Source: Bacteroidales bacterium
Lineage (GTDB): Bacteria; Bacteroidota; Bacteroidia; Bacteroidales; F082
Direction of reading: 5' to 3'
NCBI GenBank assembly: GCA_019454985.1
Contig: JACFNF010000003.1
Coordinates: 1-64,000 of the forward strand
DNA: 64,000 nucleotides
The position numbers and the translations under genes were made by a program. Within the stretch, counting starts at the first letter, position 1; each line of letters opens with the position of its first letter. Shown in pieces: positions 8,416-17,163 of this stretch. The notes under the pieces are model-generated. The model ran no database searches. It was not told the origin of the DNA and saw only the letters and a program-made list of their open reading frames with translations.

Positions 8416-10782
8416 TTAATTCAACTTCTTGTCATAAACTTTGCCGATGCACTCAAAAAGTTGGCTTTGCGAGAAAGGTTTATGTAAATAAGCATGATAG
8501 CTTGTTTGATGGATATTGCCGGCTTTGACAGAAATATCAAAAGCGCTGAGTCCAATCACCCTGATATTGGCATATGCCGGAAAGCCTGAACGAATGGTTT
8601 GAAGAAGTTTTTCACCATCCCAAGGCGGTTGCAGATGGATGTCGGTGATCACCAAATCAAAAATCCGGTTTTCACCCGCCTCTTTTTTAATCATGTTCAA
8701 AGCTTCGTCACCATTTGCAGCAATTTGTACTTCACACAAATGCTTTAAATAATCAGCGGTGCTTTTTCGGAAGCCTGGATCACTTTCAATGATCAGAATC
8801 TTCCTGTTTCTCATCAACTCTTCAATTTTGAGCCACTGACGCTCGCCTTTTTGAAAAGATGGCTTATTTGAGCTGCTCACCGGTTCTTCTGCAACAGGCA
8901 GAAGAATGCTGACGGTAGTTCCTACTGCTTTTTGCGACTCAATGCTAAGTTTTCCGTTCATACGTTCAACTAATTGCCGTGACAGCGGTATTCCAAGCGC
9001 AGCGCCCTGATATTGGCGTGAATAACCTGAACTCTCCCGGCGATATGCCTCAAAAAGCCCGGGGAGGTAGTTGGAGTCAATGCCTATGCCTGTATCGCGA
9101 ACACTGATCTGTACAAAGAGCGGGTCAGTATCTTTTGCGATATTGAGTCTGACGAAACCTTTATCAGTGAATTTCACGGCATTGTCCACAATTTCGTACA
9201 ACACTTTGGCAAGCATCTCGGGGTCGGCAATTGCCCGAATATTCGACATTTCACTCACTAAACGAATGCCTTTTTCGGAAGCTGAAGCAGCAAATTTCCG
9301 TAATATTTCATCTGCAATTTCTTTCACCGGACATGATACGAGGTTAAACTCAATATCGTTTGCTTCGAGTCGGCTGATATCAATGATATTGTTCAGCAAA
9401 TGAAGTAGCTTTTCGCCACTGCGCTCAATGGAGTTGGCGTAGTCAAACAGCTCGGGCTGGTCGAGCAAGGCCAGTTCATTCTCTAAAAGATTTGAAAAAC
9501 CAATGATGCCATTGAGCGGTGTGCGTATTTCGTGACTGAGATTGGAAAGAAAAGCATTTTTCTCGAAATTGGCAGCCTCGGCTTGCTGTAATGCTTCCTT
9601 GAGTTCATTGTCAATTTTGTCACGCTCTTGAAGTTCAATATGAAGATTGGCCTCACGTTGAGCCACCAAATCATCCACATTTCGAAATGATTCGTGCATC
9701 TCCAGTTCAATCTGAAAACGATGGTCCTGAATTTGTTCTGATTTGATCCGTATAGTCTTGATGAATCGGAAATAACTCCTGAAAATCAATGTGATAAGGA
9801 TTAATACGAATACGGCAATTACCCAGGTGATGGTTTGAAGTGTGACACCGGCTTCTTTCCAGAGTTTGACTTTAGCAACTGTATTTCTTGAATTTTGAAA
9901 AGTTTTTCCGTTAATTGAACACATTTGTGCATTGTGTTCCTGATGGGACTTCCATTCTTCGCCCGAGCGGGAAAGCAAATCAAAGACCGTGTCTGCAACA
10001 ATACCAGGTTGATTCGCAAGGAGCTGTAATGCTATTGCTCGGAGCGCTGTGTTCTGATCATCAAGTTGATTATTAATGTCCTGAATTAAAGAATATGTGT
10101 TGGTGTCGCTGAGGATATTTTTCAGATTAAGCAAAATGAGCCGATCACTAAATGGAATCTGTTTATGTGTCTGAAATAATTTGTCAGCCAAGATGAGCTG
10201 ATGGCGCGAATCGAGCGTATCGGCCATTAACAGATAACTACGGCACAGCTCTATGGCTGATTCAAAGGCTGTTACAACTTGGCAGCTGTCAGCTGTCAAC
10301 GGGTTGAATGCGCCCATCAGTAGTATGGTTTTGTGTGGTTCTCCTTCATCATTGTAGATTCGACACAGCTCGTTCACAGCTTTTGTTTGCAATTGAAGAT
10401 TGTTCGAGTCTGAGATGAAATTTTTCCAGAGATCAACAGCCCGGTTCGTTTCCCGATTCTGACTTAATAGCCAACCATAAAGCTGAAGAAACCTAAACTG
10501 ATCTCGTGGCGGATCCGAAGTAAAACGTTTTGCTTCAAATTGTTTTTCGTCCAGATTTCCCGAAAAAATTTCGGCCAGAAGAAGATTATCGTCATTGGAT
10601 GAAATTGTTGAATCTTGTAAACAGGAATCGAGATATTCAGCAACAGCCTCAATTCTATAAAAACAAATAGCCTTGTGTAAATTATTGAAAAACAAATATT
10701 TATCCTGTGCATTTAGGAAGCCTGGTTTCAAGGCTTGCCATGAAAGCACGATAAAGAACCAAAGGAGGAATTTGTTTTTCAT
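8416..10782 (-). CDS. Membrane hybrid histidine kinase with helical periplasmic sensor
   Basis: 788 residues from ATG 10782 (the frame also opens 3 bases earlier with TTG). A signal peptide ends near LNAQ, then comes a helical, TPR-like periplasmic region to about 315, a membrane segment (TWVIAVFVLILITLIF) at about 320-340, a coiled coil, HisKA with LSHEIRTPLNG (His near 416), HATPase with DTGIGI, and a C-terminal receiver with acceptor in VITDIHLQPP near 711. The second glycine box reads GAALGIPL rather than GTGLGL. It starts 18 bases after the last EPS gene on the same strand, so it is probably part of that transcript and may sense envelope or polysaccharide state. Confidence 0.9.
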   Translation of the reverse strand: MKNKFLLWFFIVLSWQALKPGFLNAQDKYLFFNNLHKAICFYRIEAVAEYLDSCLQDSTISSNDDNLLLAEIFSGNLDEKQFEAKRFTSDPPRDQFRFLQLYGWLLSQNRETNRAVDLWKNFISDSNNLQLQTKAVNELCRIYNDEGEPHKTILLMGAFNPLTADSCQVVTAFESAIELCRSYLLMADTLDSRHQLILADKLFQTHKQIPFSDRLILLNLKNILSDTNTYSLIQDINNQLDDQNTALRAIALQLLANQPGIVADTVFDLLSRSGEEWKSHQEHNAQMCSINGKTFQNSRNTVAKVKLWKEAGVTLQTITWVIAVFVLILITLIFRSYFRFIKTIRIKSEQIQDHRFQIELEMHESFRNVDDLVAQREANLHIELQERDKIDNELKEALQQAEAANFEKNAFLSNLSHEIRTPLNGIIGFSNLLENELALLDQPELFDYANSIERSGEKLLHLLNNIIDISRLEANDIEFNLVSCPVKEIADEILRKFAASASEKGIRLVSEMSNIRAIADPEMLAKVLYEIVDNAVKFTDKGFVRLNIAKDTDPLFVQISVRDTGIGIDSNYLPGLFEAYRRESSGYSRQYQGAALGIPLSRQLVERMNGKLSIESQKAVGTTVSILLPVAEEPVSSSNKPSFQKGERQWLKIEELMRNRKILIIESDPGFRKSTADYLKHLCEVQIAANGDEALNMIKKEAGENRIFDLVITDIHLQPPWDGEKLLQTIRSGFPAYANIRVIGLSAFDISVKAGNIHQTSYHAYLHKPFSQSQLFECIGKVYDKKLN

Positions 10783-10800
10783 CAATACGTTTTCTGCGAC

Positions 10801-11625
10801 TTATTTTGAAGCAACAAATACTTTTTCCAATGGATTTAATCCATAGCGAATATAGTGTGTTTTATCTAACGAAAGTATTGAAATTTCAATAACCTCGACA
10901 GTAAAACCTGCTTTTTTCAGACGGTCCGTATAATCTTTCCCATAAACCCTGACATGATCAAATTGACCAAAATGTTTCTCACGTTCTTTTGGGTCAACGA
11001 TCGAAGCGTCTTCATATGTCGTTTCAAGAATTGGAGACCAGGGAACTTGAAGAATAGCCTTTCCACCAGGCCGCAACACACGATGAAGTTCACCCATAGC
11101 CTTTAGGTCATCCTCTATATGCTCGAGAACGTGATTGCAAATCAGCAGGTCGAACTGGTTATCGTCAAATTTAAGTTTAAGCAGATCAATGAGTTGAAGA
11201 TCGTTTCCGTAATAAAAACCTTCATGATATTTTGCGCCGGCAAGATAATGTCCGCCATTTTCTTTTTGCCATTTTTTTAACCGGCTGCTCAAAGCCGGCT
11301 CCGGCGCTACATGCAGAATTGATTCAGCAGGCCAGAGTTTCAAATCTTTATTCTTCAGACAAAGCAGGATAAGCCGTTCACGATCGGTGGAAGCACAGCC
11401 TGGACAGATAATATTTTTCCGCCTTCCCGACCCAATAATCTGATATTTTGAGTTGCCTTCAGTGTCGAATCCTCCATCAAAAAATTGCCGGTAATCATGC
11501 TCACAAATAGGGCAAGAATAAGTATTACCCCTATAAATGCAGCCCCGAACAAAAAGCTTGAGTTTCCGGATTCTGTACCCTAATGTACGTGGAATCAGGC
11601 GTTTGACCAATGAAGTGAGCGACAT
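10801..11625 (-). CDS. SAM-dependent methyltransferase with zinc ribbon
   Basis: 274 residues from the ATG at 11625, 8 bases after the preceding stop. A longer ATG start at 11682 is possible but would overlap the upstream gene by 49 bases. An N-terminal zinc ribbon has CPIC and CPGC pairs. A class-I methyltransferase fold of the Methyltransf_11 type follows, with LICNHVLEHIEDD and LHRVLRPGGKAILQVPW. The usual motif-I glycine loop is weak (HVAPEPALS), but this is seen in this subfamily. It lies in the EPS locus and probably methylates a sugar or a related acceptor; the acceptor is unknown. Confidence 0.82.
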   Translation of the reverse strand: MSLTSLVKRLIPRTLGYRIRKLKLFVRGCIYRGNTYSCPICEHDYRQFFDGGFDTEGNSKYQIIGSGRRKNIICPGCASTDRERLILLCLKNKDLKLWPAESILHVAPEPALSSRLKKWQKENGGHYLAGAKYHEGFYYGNDLQLIDLLKLKFDDNQFDLLICNHVLEHIEDDLKAMGELHRVLRPGGKAILQVPWSPILETTYEDASIVDPKEREKHFGQFDHVRVYGKDYTDRLKKAGFTVEVIEISILSLDKTHYIRYGLNPLEKVFVASK

Positions 11626-11633
11626 AATCCCAA

Positions 11634-13265
11634 TTATTGAATAAGAAACTTTTTTGACAATTGATGATTTTTGCTTCGACATTGCAAAAAATAGATCCCT
11701 GGCGGATAGGATTTGACCGAAAAGGAAAATTGATGTTCACCTGGTCCAACCACTAGTTCAGTATAGGAGCTCAATAATTTGCCATTGGCATCAAAAAGTT
11801 GAAAATCAACGATGTCATTGGATGAAAAAAAGATGGTTGATACAATTTTTCCTTGCTCTGCATTAAACGATACGTTCATTTTTCGATCGTTGACTCCCAT
11901 GGCTTGCACCCTTGCATTCACTGCCTGACATTCATAAGCGCCAATATCAGAGGCGGAATTGTGTGGGCGGGGGCGATTCAGGATGTCGAAAGGAACGTTA
12001 TTCAAACCTGCATCAAAAGCCTTGTTTACGGCCACCGAGCCTGCTCTGAGATCGTAATTATCATTTGCGAAATCCACAAAACCCAGTGGTTCAACTTGTT
12101 CGGAGAATAAATTCTGTTTTAAGTTGAAGTTGTTCTGTGCGGTGGAATTGTCGAAATAAGCAGCCTCACCCATATTTGGGGAAGCGCCTGGATTGGCGAT
12201 GATGTTATTGAAAAACAGATTGGCCGAAGTAAAAAAGTTCGAAAACCGTAACCCGGTTGTTTTTGGCTTAATGATGGTATTGTGCATGATTTTAAAGCGT
12301 GCACCGGCATTATCAGGGGCATTGCCAATAAATATACCGTGTTTGGGTACGTTGTTGTTTTCCGGCTGGAAGCTTTTGCCCGCCCTGACAATCAGGTTGT
12401 TGTAAATTTTCATTTCGCCAAAACCAAAAATATCAATGCCGTCGCCTTTACCATCCAAAATTTGATTGTTGTAACAATCGCAATTTGACCCTCCTCCGAT
12501 CAAGATTCCTGACATCTGGCCGTTGGTTTCGCGGTAGGAGTCGCTACGGATAATATTGTTGAAAATAGAGCAGTCTGCGGTAGTCGAGCTCACTTGAATG
12601 CCATCCCATCCGGTTCGTTCAACGATATTGTCATGAACTCTGACATCGGTGAGCAAGTGGGGCAAAACAGTGGTGTCGCAGGCAGGGAGATATTGCCCGG
12701 TGTATTTTGCGCTGCCAATATACATGCCTTCATCAGCTACATCGTGAATATAACAGTGATGGATATGCAGGCCACTCAAAAGAAATTTGTCACGCGTTGA
12801 CTCGAAACTGCAATCTGGTTCAGTTTTGGCATAGATACCTCCAAAAGCAGTATTTGAAACCTCCACATAAGCAATTTCAATATTTGTGCTCAGTTCGTCA
12901 ACGGAGATGCCTGCACCATTGGCTACTTTCAAAATCCTGATTCCATAAGAATCTGAGTTGATTCCCAATAGTTTGACGTGTTTACAGTGCGAAAATTTTA
13001 TTCCGTAGAAATGTGTGGTATGAATAATGACATTTCCGTTACGGTTAACCACAACGATGGGTTTCTCGGCCGTGCCAACCAATTGCGAAAAAAAGAGAAA
13101 ATCTTTATTACCTCCGAGCAGGCAAACTGTGTCGCCCGGCGCTATATCCACGCCGTTAACAGTTGTCTGGCTTGCCGGAATCGTGTGATTGCAAAGGGTT
13201 TGTCCGTAGGCATTGATCCATGTAGGCAAAACGAAAAGCCAGAGAGCAAAACGCAACAGTTTCAT
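11634..13265 (-). CDS. Secreted right-handed beta-helix protein with T9SS sorting domain
   Basis: 543 residues. A signal peptide ends near INAYGQ. The middle (about 80-400) is a pectate-lyase-like parallel beta-helix: repeated 'hydrophobic-x-N-N-x-I' rungs such as VHDNIVERTG, IFNNIIRSDS, CYNNQILDGK, IYNNLIVRAG, with DIGAYEC at the end of the helix. The last 80 residues are a type A T9SS C-terminal domain (LFDANGKLLSS, then PPGIYFLQCRSK, KKFLIQ). It should be exported and attached to or released from the cell surface. Such folds are common in polysaccharide lyases and epimerases, but no catalytic set can be assigned by eye. It overlaps the upstream GT2 gene by ATGA. Confidence 0.85.
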   Translation of the reverse strand: MKLLRFALWLFVLPTWINAYGQTLCNHTIPASQTTVNGVDIAPGDTVCLLGGNKDFLFFSQLVGTAEKPIVVVNRNGNVIIHTTHFYGIKFSHCKHVKLLGINSDSYGIRILKVANGAGISVDELSTNIEIAYVEVSNTAFGGIYAKTEPDCSFESTRDKFLLSGLHIHHCYIHDVADEGMYIGSAKYTGQYLPACDTTVLPHLLTDVRVHDNIVERTGWDGIQVSSTTADCSIFNNIIRSDSYRETNGQMSGILIGGGSNCDCYNNQILDGKGDGIDIFGFGEMKIYNNLIVRAGKSFQPENNNVPKHGIFIGNAPDNAGARFKIMHNTIIKPKTTGLRFSNFFTSANLFFNNIIANPGASPNMGEAAYFDNSTAQNNFNLKQNLFSEQVEPLGFVDFANDNYDLRAGSVAVNKAFDAGLNNVPFDILNRPRPHNSASDIGAYECQAVNARVQAMGVNDRKMNVSFNAEQGKIVSTIFFSSNDIVDFQLFDANGKLLSSYTELVVGPGEHQFSFSVKSYPPGIYFLQCRSKNHQLSKKFLIQ

Positions 13266-14461
13266 TCCATTTTTCCTCTTTTAGCACGTTCCCAGTTAAC
13301 TGATTGATTTCCTTTAAAATAACGTTTCATACCCATGAGTACAGCCAGATTCATGATCATAAAATAGTAAGGAACAAAGAGGGCTTTTATCCGGATTGCC
13401 CGGTTTTCGAGCTTCCAGCCTATGAATGATAAAAGATAAAACAATACTTGGCCGTAAAAAAGCCAAACATAGATGTTTTGGAAATTGTTATATCCCAGTT
13501 TGATAAATAAAATCAAGTTGATGAGAAAAATAAGCGGCAACGATATGGGGGCTAAAGTCCAGCGGAGTACCCGGTGCGAAATGTATTGAAAGCTCAGAAT
13601 TCCATACTTGAAAATATTTAAAAGCGGGCTCAATCGTACGATGGATTGGATTCCGCCAGCAGCAATGCGTACTTTTCGTTTAAGCTCTTCTTTGACATTG
13701 GCCGACGAAGTTTCGATGGCATAAGCCTCGGGGTCGTATTGAATGGTATAGCCTTTCATGGCCACACGCAACGAAATGATGAAATCGTCGAGCAGGGTAT
13801 CTTTCTCAACATGTTGAAATAACTCGGTTCGGATGGCAAAAAGCTCGCCGGCTGCGCCCACGACTGAATATAGTTCAGCATCCCATTTTTTTAAGGTTGA
13901 TTCGTATTTCCAGTAGATTCCTTCGGTACCGGCTGCTACGTCCTTCTCCTTATTGTATATTCGTTTTTCGCCTGAAACACATCCCACTTTAGGGTTGGCA
14001 AAGAGGTTCACGATCCGTCTTACGCTTTCTTTTCCTAACATGGTATTGCCGTCGGAGAAGATGACGATCGGCGTTTTAACAAACTCCATCCCTCTATTCA
14101 TAGCACCAATTTTACCACCCCGTTCAGGTTTATGATATACACTAATGCCTTGATCAACATATTTTTGCAGATAGTCAGGAGTGCCATCATCCGAGCCATC
14201 AGTAACCCATACCTGATGAAGCTTCTCTTTGGGGTAGTCCATCTCTAAGCTGTTTTTTACCTTGGCATCTACATAATCTTTTTCGTTATAAGCAGCTACA
14301 AATAGCGTAACCTCTGGTTCATAATCCTCAATAGGCTTAGGTTTTGACGGCATGAAGATTTTTTTAATCTTGACCAGGAAATACAAAACAATCCCGTATC
14401 CTACATAAGCGTAGAAAACGATGAAAAGAAGAACCCAGAAAATGATTTTTAAAATTTCCAT
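13262..14461 (-). CDS. Membrane GT2 family glycosyltransferase
   Basis: 399 residues. A membrane segment at about 5-30 precedes a GT2 (GT-A fold) domain: EVTLFVAAYNEKDYV, VWVTDGSDDGTPD, VIFSDGNTMLG for the nucleotide-sugar DxD-like site, and DDFIISLRV near the acceptor site. Three or four membrane segments follow at about 295-385. This layout matches processive or polyprenol-acceptor transferases of the cellulose-synthase-like kind. It ends in a 4-base ATGA overlap with the beta-helix gene. The sugar transferred is unknown. Confidence 0.88.
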   Translation of the reverse strand: MEILKIIFWVLLFIVFYAYVGYGIVLYFLVKIKKIFMPSKPKPIEDYEPEVTLFVAAYNEKDYVDAKVKNSLEMDYPKEKLHQVWVTDGSDDGTPDYLQKYVDQGISVYHKPERGGKIGAMNRGMEFVKTPIVIFSDGNTMLGKESVRRIVNLFANPKVGCVSGEKRIYNKEKDVAAGTEGIYWKYESTLKKWDAELYSVVGAAGELFAIRTELFQHVEKDTLLDDFIISLRVAMKGYTIQYDPEAYAIETSSANVKEELKRKVRIAAGGIQSIVRLSPLLNIFKYGILSFQYISHRVLRWTLAPISLPLIFLINLILFIKLGYNNFQNIYVWLFYGQVLFYLLSFIGWKLENRAIRIKALFVPYYFMIMNLAVLMGMKRYFKGNQSVNWERAKRGKME

Positions 14462-14479
14462 GCCGAAATATTTTTAGCG

Positions 14480-15274
14480 TTATTTGTCTTTGAAGGCACC
14501 CATATTGAGCGAGTCAATGGAAAAGAACTCAAATTCATCTATTTCACTAAGTACCTTTTTAAGTTGTTCTTCGCCTGAGTGGACACTCTCCATAATAAGC
14601 ATTACTTTTGGACGGCTTTTTAGAAATTGCGCTGCTCCTTGCAATACTTCGATCTCCATACCTTCTACGTCAATTTTCATCAAAATCCGATCGGTTTCTT
14701 TCAGTTCGAAACTCGAAACAATGTCATCAAGCTTTGTGATCTGGATGGTGGTTGCGATACTTCTTTTTTCGGCATCAAGCGTGTCGGCCGGATGCGAGGA
14801 AATGTGTGAAGCACCGGTATTCAACGGATCAAAAGAGAAGCTTTCAGGGCGTGTTTCGTTGCCCAATCCAAAGTTGAATGCGGTTACTTTACTTTCGAGA
14901 TCGTTAAGTAAAATATTAATATTGAGAGCTTTATAATTAGAATAAACCGGCTCAAATGCGTAGGTTCGTAAGCCGCTTCCTGCTAACATGATGGTATAGC
15001 TCCCAATGTTGGCTCCAACATCGAAAAAAACATCGTATGAGTGTAAATGCTTGAGCATTACTTCTTTTACATTCCATTCATAGGCATAGTTTCCAAATTG
15101 AAAATCAAGAGAGCCTTTCCGATGCAGAAAATACCCAAGCTTACCCCTGAATATTCGGGTTTGGATAAATGATTTGCCGGTTAAGATATAAACAACCGAG
15201 GCGATGACAAGTCGTAACTGACCGTATTGTAAAAAATCGGTAAAGTAACGAACATAAGTTAGGATTTTTTTCAT
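14480..15274 (-). CDS. FkbM-family methyltransferase
   Basis: 264 residues. The SAM-binding motif I is FFDVGANIGSYTIM, followed by AFEPVYSNYKALNINILLN, and the FkbM hallmark KIDVEGMEIEVLQGA near residue 205. Members methylate hydroxyls on sugars or polyketides. It sits 32 bases after an acyltransferase gene and just upstream of a GT2, so decoration of a sugar residue in the EPS repeat unit is the likely role. Confidence 0.9.
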   Translation of the reverse strand: MKKILTYVRYFTDFLQYGQLRLVIASVVYILTGKSFIQTRIFRGKLGYFLHRKGSLDFQFGNYAYEWNVKEVMLKHLHSYDVFFDVGANIGSYTIMLAGSGLRTYAFEPVYSNYKALNINILLNDLESKVTAFNFGLGNETRPESFSFDPLNTGASHISSHPADTLDAEKRSIATTIQITKLDDIVSSFELKETDRILMKIDVEGMEIEVLQGAAQFLKSRPKVMLIMESVHSGEEQLKKVLSEIDEFEFFSIDSLNMGAFKDK

Positions 15275-15306
15275 TATTGGTGTTTATTACTTGAAGAGTT
15301 GGTAAG

Positions 15307-15927
15307 TTAATTTTGCGAACGTTCCCAACCGGAAGTTTCAAAATTGTAAAATTTAATGGTTTTTGCCGGATTTCCTGCTACAATGCTAAAAGGTGCAACA
15401 TCTTTTGTTACAACGCTTCCGGCAGCAACAATGGCTTGTTTCCCAACGGTAACACCGGCTGTGATGATCGAATTAGCGCCAATCCAGACATTATCTTCAA
15501 TAATAATTGGTTTCGTTTCAACGGGTTGCTGGCTGGGGGGCAGGTTGATATCCTGATAACCGTGATTAAGCCCTGAAACAACAATGTTTTGTGCAAACAT
15601 GATATCATTCCCGATTGTCACTGGGCCAATCACAGTGCAACCTAGACCTATGCGTGTGCGCTGACCAATGATGACATCGCCAACACCGTTGTTGATGGTT
15701 GAGAAATCTTCGATGGTGGAATGAGCCCCAAGTTCAAAACGGTTAAATGGCAAAACATCCATTCTGGTTCGCTTTCGGACGAGCGCACCTTTTCCCTTAT
15801 GATGTTTCAATGGGTTGAGAAAACATTTTACCCACAGGCGCGGTCGAGCCTGATTGGCGGGCATGAGTAACCAAAGCGCAATTTTTTTTAACCGCGGATT
15901 GGCTTTAATTTTTTCTGCAATTGACAT
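15307..15927 (-). CDS. Hexapeptide-repeat (left-handed beta-helix) acyltransferase
   Basis: 206 residues. From about 60 onward there are imperfect hexapeptide repeats typical of the LbetaH fold: TINNGVGDVIIGQRTRIG, VIGPVTIGNDIMFAQN, IIIEDNVWIGANSIITAGVTVG, IVAAGSVVTKDVAPFSIVAGNPAK. The 'HG' in VSGLNHGY is the usual position of the catalytic histidine in xenobiotic/maltose acetyltransferase relatives. It probably O-acetylates an EPS sugar. It starts 2 bases after the preceding gene, so translation is likely coupled. Confidence 0.9.
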   Translation of the reverse strand: MSIAEKIKANPRLKKIALWLLMPANQARPRLWVKCFLNPLKHHKGKGALVRKRTRMDVLPFNRFELGAHSTIEDFSTINNGVGDVIIGQRTRIGLGCTVIGPVTIGNDIMFAQNIVVSGLNHGYQDINLPPSQQPVETKPIIIEDNVWIGANSIITAGVTVGKQAIVAAGSVVTKDVAPFSIVAGNPAKTIKFYNFETSGWERSQN

Positions 15928-15929
15928 TA

Positions 15930-17132
15930 TTATCGCGGTTGTTGTAAATGTTTGATTATCTTATCGTAAATTTCAGCCACATTGTTCTCCCAAGTGTGAC
16001 TGCGGGCAAAAACTTCACGGCTTTTGGCTTTTTCTTCGTTATCTTCGCGTAAAGCCTGGCCAATCATCTCAACATATTGTTCTTTATTTTCGGCCAGATA
16101 GGTGTAACCGTCAAAAACTTCCATTGCCTTTGTCCGTGTGGCTACGGTAGGTTTTCCCATAGCAAGGTATTCGTCAATTTTTCTGGGATAATTCCCAATC
16201 GTTACTTCATTGAGCTTTTGTGGATTAATTGCCACATCAAAGGCCATCAAATACTGAGGTAACTCTTCCATTTTTTTGGGTCCGAGAAACCAAACATTCT
16301 TTTGCTGATGCAAAGCACTGTTTTTGAAAACTTCGTCTTCCGGGCCAACTAAAACAACCTGCCAATCGGGCCGCGATTTTGCAATATGAAGAAGGATGTC
16401 AATGTCGAGGCGAAGGTCAAAGAGTACTCCGATATAACCAATGATGGGCTTGGGTATATTGATAATATCATCGGGAAGTGATTCAATCAGCGACTTATCA
16501 AACATACTCACGTCACAGCCTTGACCAACGTAGTAGGAGTGGGGGTTGAATCGCCGTGCCTGATCAGCCAGATAGGTGGAATTGGCAACGACAATATCCG
16601 ATTTTTTCATCAATGCAGCCTCAATACGAATGCCCTGCCGTTTCCAATAATCAACAGCTACCAAATTGTCGCGCGTATAATAGATGTATAATTCAGGTTT
16701 CAGAATTTCTTTCAAATAAAACCCCCGAAACATATCGCTGTCGTTGAAAATAAAATAGTTGGAAAACTGAAGTTCATCGGCTGCTTTTTTAATTTCGGCT
16801 GCAAAACGATGGTTATTCACCTTGTTCAACACATCGAACAGATTATCGAAAGGCAATTGGCTGATGGATTCTAGAACGGTTTGGGGAAAAAGATTCCACA
16901 TATTGTCGTTAATTTTTACCAATGCCGGCTCCTTTTTTTTCAGAATTCGTTTTCGCTTTTGGATGAGCGGATCGTGCCTTTCGCGCCAAAGCGTCAGTCT
17001 GTCAAGCGGGTAATTCACATATAAAACCCGATTATGCTTCGCAATCTCATTGGCCAGATTGATGCAATTGCTCCCAATACGACTGTCTAAAGCTTGCAAG
17101 CCTATCACAATAAAATCACGGTTTTTGATCAT
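15930..17132 (-). CDS. GT4-like (GT-B fold) glycosyltransferase
   Basis: 400 residues with a GT-B layout. The N-terminal half begins with FIVIGLQALDSRIGSNCINLA. The C-terminal half has GYIGVLFDLRLDID, WQVVLVGPEDE, VWFLGPKKMEELPQYL and the donor-site stretch YPRKIDEYLAMGKPTVAT. The late 'K-x-x-E-Y-L-A-x-G-K-P' is shared by UDP-sugar transferases of this kind. No signal peptide or membrane segment, so it acts at the cytoplasmic face. It presumably adds one sugar to the lipid-linked EPS unit. Confidence 0.88.
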   Translation of the reverse strand: MIKNRDFIVIGLQALDSRIGSNCINLANEIAKHNRVLYVNYPLDRLTLWRERHDPLIQKRKRILKKKEPALVKINDNMWNLFPQTVLESISQLPFDNLFDVLNKVNNHRFAAEIKKAADELQFSNYFIFNDSDMFRGFYLKEILKPELYIYYTRDNLVAVDYWKRQGIRIEAALMKKSDIVVANSTYLADQARRFNPHSYYVGQGCDVSMFDKSLIESLPDDIINIPKPIIGYIGVLFDLRLDIDILLHIAKSRPDWQVVLVGPEDEVFKNSALHQQKNVWFLGPKKMEELPQYLMAFDVAINPQKLNEVTIGNYPRKIDEYLAMGKPTVATRTKAMEVFDGYTYLAENKEQYVEMIGQALREDNEEKAKSREVFARSHTWENNVAEIYDKIIKHLQQPR

Positions 17133-17163
17133 GGTCTTCAGGTTTTAGTAGGTCAAATATAGT

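Noticed and set aside
10801..11682. Longer methyltransferase start at 11682
   Set aside because: It would overlap the upstream beta-helix gene by 49 bases; the ATG at 11625 fits both the spacing and the usual N-terminus, although the longer form is not excluded.
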